Under the pieces are notes generated by a model, which worked only from the letters and a program-made list of their open reading frames with translations, did no database searches and was not told the DNA's origin. 64,000 bases of DNA from Flavobacteriales bacterium (GTDB taxonomy: Bacteria > Bacteroidota > Bacteroidia > Flavobacteriales_F > PHOS-HE28): positions 198,501 through 262,500 of the forward strand of contig JADJQW010000003.1 of the NCBI GenBank assembly GCA_016712535.1. Reading direction: 5' to 3'. The number at the start of each line of letters is the position of its first letter. The first letter of the stretch is position 1. The position numbers were made by a program, and so were the translations under genes. This document shows positions 43,517 through 51,659 of the stretch, in pieces.

Positions 43517-44830
43517 ATGAAGGCCCGCACACTCAAGCGCACCAAGGTCAACGTCATTACCCTCGGCTGCTCGAAGAACACCTTCGACAGCGAGGTGATG
43601 ATGGCGCAGCTCAAGGCCAGTGGCATCGCGGTGGATCATGAGAGCGATGCCGGCGACCACAACGTGGTGGTGATCAACACCTGCGGCTTCATCGACAATG
43701 CGAAGCAAGAGAGCATCGATACCATCCTGAGCTACGCCAAAGCCAAGGATGAAGGGCTGGTGGAAAAGGTGTACGTGACCGGCTGCCTCAGCCAGCGCTA
43801 TGGAACAGAGTTGAAGGATGGCATCCCTCAGGTGGACGCCTGGTTCGGCACGCGCGACCTGCCCCGGCTGCTCAAGACCCTGAAAGCCGATTACAAGCAT
43901 GAGCTGGTAGGGGAGCGGCTGCTCACCACGCCTGCCCACTTCGCCTACTTCAAGATCAGCGAGGGCTGCGACCGCAAGTGCTCCTTCTGCGCCATCCCGC
44001 TCATGCGCGGGAAGCACATCAGCACGCCCGTAGAGCAATTGGTGGCGAACGCGAAGGGACTGGCGGCGATAGGCGTGAAGGAGCTGATCCTCATCGGGCA
44101 GGACCTCACGTACTACGGCCTCGACCTGTACAAGAAGCGCAACCTCGATGAGCTCCTCGCCCGGTTGAGCGATGTGGACGGCATCGACTGGATCCGCCTG
44201 CACTATGCGTTCCCTTCGGGCTTCCCGATGGACGTGCTGGATGTGATGCGCGATCGTTCCAACGTGTGCAAGTACCTCGACATGCCGCTGCAGCACGGCA
44301 GCACGCGGATGCTGACCCGTATGCGGCGTGGCATCACGCAGGAGAAGACGGAAGCGCTAGTCGATACCATCCGGGAGAAAGTGCCCGGCATCGCGATCCG
44401 CACCACGCTCATCGCGGGCTTCCCCGGCGAGACGCAGGCCGATCACGACGACAACCTGCGCTGGGTCGAACGCATGCGCTTCGACCGCCTGGGCGCATTC
44501 ACATACAGCCATGAGGAGGACACGCACGCGCACACCTTCGAGGACGATGTGCCCAAGGACGTGAAGGAGCATCGCGCGCAGGAGATCATGGAGCTGCAGG
44601 GCGGCATCAGCCTGGAGCTCAATCAGGCCAAGGTGGGCAAGGCCTTCCGCGTGCTGGTGGACAAGGCCGAGGGCGGCCACTACATCGCCCGCACCGAATT
44701 CGATTCACCCGAGGTGGACAACGAGGTGCTGATACCCACGAGCGCCGGGCATTTGCGCATCGGTGATTTCGCCGAGGTGCGGATCACGGAAGCGAACGAG
44801 CACGACTTGCGCGCCGAGGTGGTTCAGTGA
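43517..44830 (+). CDS. rimO: Ribosomal protein uS12 methylthiotransferase
   Basis: This radical-SAM enzyme adds a methylthio group to Asp88 of uS12. The N-terminal cluster cysteines are C18 (TLGCSKN), C56 (NTCGF) and C90 (TGCLSQR). The SAM cluster motif is C151, C155 and C158 (CDRKCSFC). The TRAM domain occupies the last ~70 residues (GKAFRVLVDKAEGG...). Length 437 is normal. It overlaps the end of the convergent haem-binding gene by seven bases. Confidence 0.95.
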   Translation: MKARTLKRTKVNVITLGCSKNTFDSEVMMAQLKASGIAVDHESDAGDHNVVVINTCGFIDNAKQESIDTILSYAKAKDEGLVEKVYVTGCLSQRYGTELKDGIPQVDAWFGTRDLPRLLKTLKADYKHELVGERLLTTPAHFAYFKISEGCDRKCSFCAIPLMRGKHISTPVEQLVANAKGLAAIGVKELILIGQDLTYYGLDLYKKRNLDELLARLSDVDGIDWIRLHYAFPSGFPMDVLDVMRDRSNVCKYLDMPLQHGSTRMLTRMRRGITQEKTEALVDTIREKVPGIAIRTTLIAGFPGETQADHDDNLRWVERMRFDRLGAFTYSHEEDTHAHTFEDDVPKDVKEHRAQEIMELQGGISLELNQAKVGKAFRVLVDKAEGGHYIARTEFDSPEVDNEVLIPTSAGHLRIGDFAEVRITEANEHDLRAEVVQ

Positions 44831-45315
44831 GCCTCCTCCGCTTCGGGCTTCCGCTTGCCCTTGCGCCATTCGATCGCGGCTTCGGGCAGTGATTGGAAGA
44901 AATCGATGAGCAGCTTGCGCTGCCGCTGGTCGAGGCGGGCGTGGCCGTGCATCCACGTGTAGGAGGGGAGGGGCATCTCAGCTGCTTCAATCAGCTCGGC
45001 GGCCTCGTCCACGAAGTGCGCGCGGTGCTTTTCGCTCAAGGTGGCCCACACGGAGAGGTTGCCCTCTTCGCGTCCCTCGTTCACGTGATGCTGCACCCAC
45101 CAATTCACCGGGGTGATCCGGTCGTACCATGGGTATCGCGTCTCGTTGCTGTGGCAGTCGTAGCAAGCGGTGCGCAGAAGGCCAGCGATCTCTTCATTCG
45201 GCTGAGTAAGGGAGATCAAGTCCTGCGAGGAGTCCGTGTCCGGGGCCTTCGTATCGGGACGAATGAACTGGGCTGCAGCGCAAACAGTGAGCAGAATGAG
45301 CAGAACGCGGCGCAT
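44824..45315 (-). CDS. Haem-binding domain protein (Haem_bd, cytochrome c-like)
   Basis: The 163-residue protein has a signal peptide (MRRVLLILLTVCAAAQF). The haem attachment motif CYDCH is at residues 51-55, followed by SNETRYPWYDRITPVNWW, the signature of the Haem_bd family (PF14376). It would carry one covalent c-type haem in the periplasm. Redox partner unknown. It follows the response regulator at 45338 by 22 bp on the same strand but has its own box (TACTTTTC, 45320-45327), so independent transcription is likely. Confidence 0.88.
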   Translation of the reverse strand: MRRVLLILLTVCAAAQFIRPDTKAPDTDSSQDLISLTQPNEEIAGLLRTACYDCHSNETRYPWYDRITPVNWWVQHHVNEGREEGNLSVWATLSEKHRAHFVDEAAELIEAAEMPLPSYTWMHGHARLDQRQRKLLIDFFQSLPEAAIEWRKGKRKPEAEEAH

Positions 45316-45337
45316 GGCCGAAAAGTAGAGGAATCCT

Positions 45338-45973
45338 TCACCGCGCGAAGAAGCGATTCACGGCCTCCGTGCGGTTGACCACATGCAGCTTGCCGTAGAT
45401 GCGGTGGATGTTCTGTTTCACGGAGCCTTCCGTGATGCCGATCCTTGCGGCGATCTCCTTGTAGAGCAGCCCTTGGGCAAGCAGTTCCAGCACCTCGAAT
45501 TCGCGCGCGCTCAGTTCCGCGTTCAACGGATGCATTTCCGCTGGAGCGGGCCTGAAGTGCTTCACCACGCGCCGGGCCACGCTCATGCTCATGGGCGACC
45601 CACCGGAGCTCACCTCACGGATCGCCTGCACGATCTGGTCGGGCGATGAGTTCTTCAGCAGGTAGCCGTTCGCGCCGGCCTTCAAGGCCTCATAGACCTT
45701 GTCATCGGTGTCGTTCACGGTGTACATGAGGAACTGGGTGCTCGGCCACCGCTGGCTCAACTCGCGCACGCCCTCGATGCCGTCCAGGCCCGGCAGATTG
45801 ATATCCATGAGCACCACATCGGTGGCTCCAGTGCCGTTCAGCGCGAGCGTCTCTTCCACCGAGCCATGCGCGCCTTTGATGGCGATGCCGGGCGTGGCCA
45901 GGAACACTGCGGTGAGCAGCTCCCGGATTCGCTCGTCGTCCTCGACGATCCGGAGGGTGATGGTGTCGTCCAC
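45338..45973 (-). CDS. Response regulator, NarL/LuxR family (first of two)
   Basis: The 211-residue regulator has a receiver (D57 in VVLMDINLPG, acidic E11/D12/D13, Lys in YLLKNSS) and a C-terminal LuxR helix-turn-helix (SAREFEVLELLAQGLLYKEIA, then IGITEGSVKQNIHRIYGKL). The start is GTG at 45973, the only candidate that includes the first strand. The C-terminal half is nearly the same as that of the regulator at 47840 (LLYKEI..R.GIT.G.VKQ.IHRIYGKLHV.NRTEAVNR). It lies 31 bp after the kinase at 46005, its likely partner. Confidence 0.92.
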   Translation of the reverse strand: MDDTITLRIVEDDERIRELLTAVFLATPGIAIKGAHGSVEETLALNGTGATDVVLMDINLPGLDGIEGVRELSQRWPSTQFLMYTVNDTDDKVYEALKAGANGYLLKNSSPDQIVQAIREVSSGGSPMSMSVARRVVKHFRPAPAEMHPLNAELSAREFEVLELLAQGLLYKEIAARIGITEGSVKQNIHRIYGKLHVVNRTEAVNRFFAR

Positions 45974-46004
45974 GAGGCGAAGGTGGCTGAATGCGTCGTG
46001 CCTA

Positions 46005-47843
46005 TCAAGCTAACTTTCGTTCAGCCAGCGGTGCCTGCATCCGAAGCGAGGTGCCCCGGCCATCGAGGCCCGCCGAGAAACCGATGGAAGCCCCGATCAT
46101 CTCCGCGCGCTTCCTCATGTTGATCAGGCCGTGCCCATGCTCACGCTGCGGTTGCATGCCCCGGCCGTCATCGGCCACGTCGATCGTGAGCCCATCGCGC
46201 CATTCGAGATGCAACTGGACGCGGCTCGCCTCGGCATGCTTCACCACGTTGTGCAGGGCTTCCTTCACGATGAGGAAGAGGTTGCGGCGCTCTTGGGTGG
46301 TGAGCATGCGGTCGGGCATGGTGCGCGCGTGCACCTCGATCGCGATGCCGTGGGCATCGAGGTAGGCCCGCGCATGCGCTGCGATATAGGCCACGAGGTC
46401 GTCGAGGCTGCCTTGGTCATCCTGCAAGGCCCAGATGATATGGCGCATGCTGGCGATGAGCTCCTCCGCCGAGCTGGCCTGTTCGCGAAGCAGCGGCGCC
46501 ATCCCATCGGCACGGCCTTGCTGCAGGGCCATCTCGCTCCGGAGCTTCAGCGCGCTGAGCCCCACGCCCAGGTCGTCGTGCAAGTCGCGGCTCACCTGCT
46601 CGCGCACGCGGAGCTCCGCGATGGTGCGCTCCTGATGCTCCCGTTCCGCGCGCAGTTCGGCCATGCGTCTGCGGTGGCGCAGCCTCGCGTTCAGGATGAG
46701 ATAGACGCTGGTGATGGCCAGCAGGGCGAGTGCGCTGACGATGATCGCGAGTTGCCGGTTGCGCGTTTCGCCCACGAGAAGGGCCGCTACGCGCTCCCGC
46801 TCGATGCGCTCCACCTCAAGGTCGTTGTCGGCGCGCAGGAGCTCGGCTTGGGTGGAGAGCGCTGACCGGATGTTGTTGGCGGCGATCGTGCTGTCGATCC
46901 GGTGCCATTCGTCCAGATGGCCCAAGGCTTGGGCGAGCTCGCCGATGCGCTCAAAGGCGCGCGCCGCTTGGCGCTCGAAATTGCGCTGGGTCACCAGGCC
47001 TATCTGATGCCTATGCGCATCGAGGTAGCTGCGCGCGAGGTCCAACGCTGCTCGTGCTTCTTTGGCTCGGCCAGCCTCGGCGAGCGCCATGCATCGCCCC
47101 ACGAGCGCATCCACGCCGATGTCGTGATCGCGCGCTGAATCGGCGATGGACCATGCGCGGTCGTGAAAGGCCAGCGCTGAATCCGGCTCATCCGCTTTCA
47201 AGGCGATGTTGCCTAATGCCCACCAGGCCACGGCCGTGGCGCGCGCCGCCCCTGCTTCTTCGGCCAGCCGTAGGCTCAATCGCGCATGGTACCGGGCGCT
47301 GTCGCGATGGCCCAGCGTGTTCAGGTAACTGCCGAGATTACCGTGGATGTGGTGCAGCTCGGACACCGGATAGCGCGCAGCCGGCGCTTGCGGGAACCAC
47401 CGGAGCGCCAGGCGCAGGTAGGGCAGGGCTTCCTGGCTGTCCTGGATGTTCTCGTGAAGCAGGCCTTTCAGGTTGTAGGCATTCGAGATCAATGTGCTGT
47501 CCTGGAGCTGGTGCGCGAGGCGCTCGGCCTCGTTCAGGTCGCGCATGGCCTCGTTGAAGAGGCCCTCGTAGTAAAGCACTTCGGCGCGGTAGGCGAGCAG
47601 GTAATGCGCGACTTCAGGATGCTCGGCCGCTTTCACTTGGGCCAGAGCGCCATTGATCAGCATGATGGCGCTGTCGCCATGGAAGGCATCCATCTGATGG
47701 AGGATGCGCTGCATCTGCCGGTCGATCACCGCATCGGCGAAAGGCGGCAGCGCACGCATGCTCCGGGAGGGGGCCTGCTCGGCCGAAGCCGCTGGGATCA
47801 GATGGAGCAGCGCAGGCAGGATCGCGCAGCGAAGCGGATTCAT
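46005..47843 (-). CDS. Sensor histidine kinase with TPR sensor domain
   Basis: The 612-residue protein has a signal peptide (to about 22). About seven TPR units follow (40-330: LLAYRAEVLYYEGLFNEAMRDL, YNLKGLLHENIQDSQEALPYL, ALGNIALKADEPDSALAFHDRA), read as a periplasmic sensor. One membrane helix is at about 365-385, then a coiled segment and the HisKA_3 phosphoacceptor H422 in SRDLHDDLG. The ATPase has RRNLFLIVKEALHNVVKHAEA (N box), VADDGRGM and HGLINMRKRAEMIG. The four-base overlap with the regulator at 47840 couples translation. Confidence 0.92.
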   Translation of the reverse strand: MNPLRCAILPALLHLIPAASAEQAPSRSMRALPPFADAVIDRQMQRILHQMDAFHGDSAIMLINGALAQVKAAEHPEVAHYLLAYRAEVLYYEGLFNEAMRDLNEAERLAHQLQDSTLISNAYNLKGLLHENIQDSQEALPYLRLALRWFPQAPAARYPVSELHHIHGNLGSYLNTLGHRDSARYHARLSLRLAEEAGAARATAVAWWALGNIALKADEPDSALAFHDRAWSIADSARDHDIGVDALVGRCMALAEAGRAKEARAALDLARSYLDAHRHQIGLVTQRNFERQAARAFERIGELAQALGHLDEWHRIDSTIAANNIRSALSTQAELLRADNDLEVERIERERVAALLVGETRNRQLAIIVSALALLAITSVYLILNARLRHRRRMAELRAEREHQERTIAELRVREQVSRDLHDDLGVGLSALKLRSEMALQQGRADGMAPLLREQASSAEELIASMRHIIWALQDDQGSLDDLVAYIAAHARAYLDAHGIAIEVHARTMPDRMLTTQERRNLFLIVKEALHNVVKHAEASRVQLHLEWRDGLTIDVADDGRGMQPQREHGHGLINMRKRAEMIGASIGFSAGLDGRGTSLRMQAPLAERKLA

Positions 47844-48478
47844 CGCCCGAAATACCGGTTCACCGCCTCGGTGCGGTTCTGCACGTGAAGCTTGCCATAG
47901 ATGCGGTGGATGTGCTGCTTCACCGTGCCGGTGGTGATGCCCATGCGCTCTCCGATCTCCTTGTAGAGCAGGCCCTCAGCAAGCAGTTCCAGCACCTTGC
48001 GTTCGCGGTCGCTCAGGGCGTCGTCGGTTGCGCCGCCCGCGACGGCCGGCCTGAATTGCTGCACCACGCGCCGGGCGACATGCGCGCTCATGGGTGCGCC
48101 GCCTGCCTGCAGCTCGCGCACGGCAGCGATGATCTCATCCGGCGTGCTGCTCTTGAGGATGTAGCCGTTGGCACCCGCTTTCAGTGCCTCGAAGACGCGC
48201 TGGTCATCGTCGTGGACCGTGTACATGAGGAACTGCGTGCGCGTGCAGCGCTGGCTGAGCTGCTTCACGCAGTCGATGCCGCTCTGGACGGGCAGGTTGA
48301 TGTCCATGAGCACCACATCGGGGCATTGGTCCTTCATGCGCAGCAGGGCATCCTCAGCGGTGCTGTGGAAGGTGAAGGGCTCCATGCCCTCCTCGAATAG
48401 GAAAAGGGAGCGCAGCGTCTCTCGGATGGTGCTGTCATCTTCAACGATGCTCACCCGGATGGATGCGGTCTCGGTCAT
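47840..48478 (-). CDS. Response regulator, NarL/LuxR family (second of two)
   Basis: The 212-residue regulator has receiver acceptor D59 in VVLMDINLPV, Lys in YILKSST, and the LuxR domain SDRERKVLELLAEGLLYKEIGERM, then GITTGTVKQHIHRIYGKL. It is closely related to the regulator at 45338 over its whole length. It lies 18 bp after the propeller kinase gene and overlaps the TPR kinase gene by four bases. Confidence 0.92.
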   Translation of the reverse strand: MTETASIRVSIVEDDSTIRETLRSLFLFEEGMEPFTFHSTAEDALLRMKDQCPDVVLMDINLPVQSGIDCVKQLSQRCTRTQFLMYTVHDDDQRVFEALKAGANGYILKSSTPDEIIAAVRELQAGGAPMSAHVARRVVQQFRPAVAGGATDDALSDRERKVLELLAEGLLYKEIGERMGITTGTVKQHIHRIYGKLHVQNRTEAVNRYFGR

Positions 48479-48496
48479 GCTGCAAATCTCTTGGCC

Positions 48497-51400
48497 TCAG
48501 GAGCGGCCAACAATAGAACGAAGGTTAGGGGTGGGGGCGAGCGGTGCATGCAGCCTTATGGTGGTGCCTTGCCCGGATTGCATGTCGATGCTGCCGCCGA
48601 GGTCGGTCATTCGTTTGCGCATGTTGCGCATGCCGTTTCCGGTGCCCTGATCGGCGGCGTTGGGCAGGCCGATGCCATCGTCAATGATCGTGATGCGGAG
48701 ACCGGCGTCCCATTCGGCTGATAGGCTCACGCTGCTCGCATGGGCGTGCTTCACCACGTTGTGCAGCGCTTCCTTCAGCACAAGGAAGAGGTTGCGCCGC
48801 TGCTGTGTGGTGAGGGCGGCATCCGGCAGTCGGCCATGGGCCTCGTATCGGAAACGGAGCCCGTTCTGGTCGCAGTAGCCGCGCGCGTAATTGGTGGCGT
48901 AAACGAGCAGGTCCTGCACGCTGCCCTGGTCCTGATCCATGGCCCAGATCATCTGGCGCATGCTGGTGATGATCTCGCCGGCGCTGTTGGCCAGCGATGC
49001 CAGCTGCTCGCGCTTGGCGGGATCCTTCTCGGTGCGCAAGGCCATCTCGCTGCGGAGCTTCAAGCCGCTCAGGCCGGCACCCAGATCGTCGTGCATGTCG
49101 CTGGCGATGCGCTCCCGTTCGCGCAGCACCGCCTGCTCGCGTTCGAAGCGCTCGCGCTCCTTGCGCAGACGTTGCTGCATGTAAGCGCGGAACCCGGCCG
49201 TTGATGCCATGGCGAGCGCGATGAGGGCGCTTAGCCTGAACCACCACGTGGACCACCACGGCGGGTGCACCTCGAATTGAAGGAGGGTCACTGGAGCGGA
49301 CCACGCACCATCATCAGCGAGCACCCGGACCGTGAAGCCGTATTCACCGCTGGGCAGATCCCCGAAGGTGGCGCTGCGGCAGCCGAGGCAATCGGTCCAG
49401 GCAGAATCGCGGCCGGTGAGCCGCCATGACACCCGCGCTCCTTGCGCGCGGATCGGGTCATTCAGCGCGAATTCGACCGCGATCCGGTCGCGGCCCTCGA
49501 TGAGCCGCAGCCTCATGGCGCTTGCAACGGACTGCCCATTCACATGCGCTGCGGTGAGCCGGGGCTCGGTCAGCGGCTTGGCCGGTGCCGGGTCAAGCAT
49601 CTTCACCCGCACCACTTCGGGACCATTGAGCACCAGCAGTGAGCGTGCGGCCCGCGACAGCAGCATGCCATTGATCTCATCGCTCCATTGCACCCCGAAG
49701 TCGAGCCGCTGGAAGACGCGCTGCTCCGGGTTCCATTTGGCGATCCCCCCGGTGCCTCCGATCCAGAGGCCCAGCCGTTCATCGGCCACGATGGCCCGCA
49801 CGAGATCACCGGGGACGCCTCGCTCCCGGTCGAACACCTCGGTGCGGCGCGTGGCTGGATCATAGCGGGCGAGTCCTCCTTTATGCGTGCCTACCCAAAT
49901 GGCTCCGTCTTGATCCTGGGCAAGCGCGCGCACCACGCCGAAAGCTTCGCCCAAGGCATCGCCGGGATCCAAGGCGATCCGCTCGAAGTCGTTGGTGGCG
50001 CGGCGGTAGCGGCAGAGCCCTCCTCCATCGTTGCAGCCGATCCAGATATTCCCTTCCCGATCGGCAAGCAGGCAGAGCAATCGGTCTATGGGTAGGCTCG
50101 AAGGATCCGAAGGGTCATGCACAAGCTGCTCGCAAACGCCGAGCGAAGGGTTGAACCGGAACAGGCCCTTGCGCCACGAGGCTGCCCACCACCAGCCATC
50201 GCGGTCCTGAACCAGGTCCATGAAGTGCGCGCGGGTGAGCAAGGGATTCAGCGCTTCGAGGTCATCGCGGTGGACCCATCGGCTCAGTGAGGCATCCGTT
50301 GCATGTATGCCATGGTAGGTGGCGAAGAGGTAGCCGCCATTCTCAGATGGCTTGATCGCTGTAACCGTGTTCTCCCCGTGGATGTGCTGCGGTCCGCGCC
50401 GAGGTCGGCGCTGGAGGAGTTGGCGCCATTCGGAGCCCTCTCCGTGCAAGAACGCACCAGCCCTGTATGTGCCTACCAATTGGCCACCATCGGGTGATTC
50501 CAGCGCGCAGAGGGTGGTGTGGTCCTGGTCCCATGCGTCGTTCATGAATCGTTCGATACGGGGATCGGCGGGTACCAAGGCCAGCGCGCCATGAGAACCG
50601 ACCAACCAGAACCGGCCCTCATCATCCATGGCAGCTGATCGGATGGCGAGGGAGCCCGGTGTTCCTAAAGCCGTGCTCCGATCACTGAACACGGCAACGG
50701 TTCGGGTGTGGTCCGCGCTGCCCACGCGGAGCAAGCCGCTCCAGTTCCACACCCACCACTCCCCGTGCGGACCTTTCCGGAAACCACGCAAAGCCTCCCC
50801 TTCACGCAGCAGTTCTCCAGCATCGAAGCGTCGGGTGCCGCCGCGCGGGTCGCGTTCCATGAATGACCGGGACCGGTTGTCGAACCAGGCCAAGGTGCTG
50901 TCACTGGTCCAGGTGAGGCAGATGATCTGCTGGGGCGCACCATCGAACAGGTCTTTGAGGAGCAACACCGGCTCTACCGCCCCGCTTGAGCTGATCCGGA
51001 AGATGCCTTCGCGTGCGGCAACGAGCACGGCATCGGGCTGCCGGTCCGGAAGGAGACGGTTGTGCGATTCCGATCGGCGCGCATAGGACGGGTGATCGGC
51101 GATCGGTTCCAACGCGCCGCTGGCAAAGGCCCTGAACACGCCTTCCTCGGTCAGTGCGATGGCGCTGCCGTTGGGCATGGGCGCCACTTGCCAGAACCGG
51201 TTCGCCAGCACAGGATTCAGTGAGTCACTTCCGATGCGGAAGCGCCTGAATCGGCCTGTGGCCGGATCGAGCCGGGCCATGCCGGATTGCGTGCCCACCC
51301 AGATGCCGCCGTCGGGCGCCTCGCGCACATCGGTCACGGAGTTGTTGGGCAGGCTTGTGCTGTCAGCGCGCGCGTGCTGGTACAGGGTGTGCCGATCGCC

Positions 51401-51637
51401 TTCACAGCGCAGCAAGCCATCCTCAAGGGCCAGCCAGAGCGTGCGGTTCCGATCAAAGGCCATGGCGTTCACATTCAGAGGCATGCCACGCTCCGTGGTG
51501 CGCATCTGCATATATCCGCTGTAGTGGGCGATCAGAGTGGCATCGCCTTGTGCCGGAATCTGGAATGGACCGGCGAACTGCGCCGATCCCGGTGTGCGGA
51601 AAAGGATCAGGCCGATGAATAGGAGCAGGAAGCGCAC
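48497..51637 (-). CDS. Hybrid-sensor-like histidine kinase with two-component regulator propeller and Y_Y_Y domain
   Basis: The 1046-residue protein starts with GTG at 51637 (VRFLLLFIGLILFRTPGSAQ, a signal peptide); the longer frame to 51823 covers the neighbouring gene. The periplasmic part holds many two-component regulator propeller units (TLWLALEDGLLR, GGIWVGTQSGMARLD, GNIWIGCNDGGGLCRY, GAIWVGTHKGGLARYD, LGLWIGGTGGIAKWN) and a Y_Y_Y domain before a membrane helix near 780. The cytoplasmic kinase has H849 (ASDMHDDLGAGLSGLKLRSE), NLFLVLKEALHNVVKHAHA and GMRNMRKRMTDLGG. It carries no receiver of its own. It would sense an extracellular ligand, perhaps a glycan as in related Bacteroides sensors, but the ligand is unknown. 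Confidence 0.92.
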   Translation of the reverse strand: MRFLLLFIGLILFRTPGSAQFAGPFQIPAQGDATLIAHYSGYMQMRTTERGMPLNVNAMAFDRNRTLWLALEDGLLRCEGDRHTLYQHARADSTSLPNNSVTDVREAPDGGIWVGTQSGMARLDPATGRFRRFRIGSDSLNPVLANRFWQVAPMPNGSAIALTEEGVFRAFASGALEPIADHPSYARRSESHNRLLPDRQPDAVLVAAREGIFRISSSGAVEPVLLLKDLFDGAPQQIICLTWTSDSTLAWFDNRSRSFMERDPRGGTRRFDAGELLREGEALRGFRKGPHGEWWVWNWSGLLRVGSADHTRTVAVFSDRSTALGTPGSLAIRSAAMDDEGRFWLVGSHGALALVPADPRIERFMNDAWDQDHTTLCALESPDGGQLVGTYRAGAFLHGEGSEWRQLLQRRPRRGPQHIHGENTVTAIKPSENGGYLFATYHGIHATDASLSRWVHRDDLEALNPLLTRAHFMDLVQDRDGWWWAASWRKGLFRFNPSLGVCEQLVHDPSDPSSLPIDRLLCLLADREGNIWIGCNDGGGLCRYRRATNDFERIALDPGDALGEAFGVVRALAQDQDGAIWVGTHKGGLARYDPATRRTEVFDRERGVPGDLVRAIVADERLGLWIGGTGGIAKWNPEQRVFQRLDFGVQWSDEINGMLLSRAARSLLVLNGPEVVRVKMLDPAPAKPLTEPRLTAAHVNGQSVASAMRLRLIEGRDRIAVEFALNDPIRAQGARVSWRLTGRDSAWTDCLGCRSATFGDLPSGEYGFTVRVLADDGAWSAPVTLLQFEVHPPWWSTWWFRLSALIALAMASTAGFRAYMQQRLRKERERFEREQAVLRERERIASDMHDDLGAGLSGLKLRSEMALRTEKDPAKREQLASLANSAGEIITSMRQMIWAMDQDQGSVQDLLVYATNYARGYCDQNGLRFRYEAHGRLPDAALTTQQRRNLFLVLKEALHNVVKHAHASSVSLSAEWDAGLRITIIDDGIGLPNAADQGTGNGMRNMRKRMTDLGGSIDMQSGQGTTIRLHAPLAPTPNLRSIVGRS

Positions 51638-51659
51638 GCGGCAAGTTAGCCGTGGGGCA

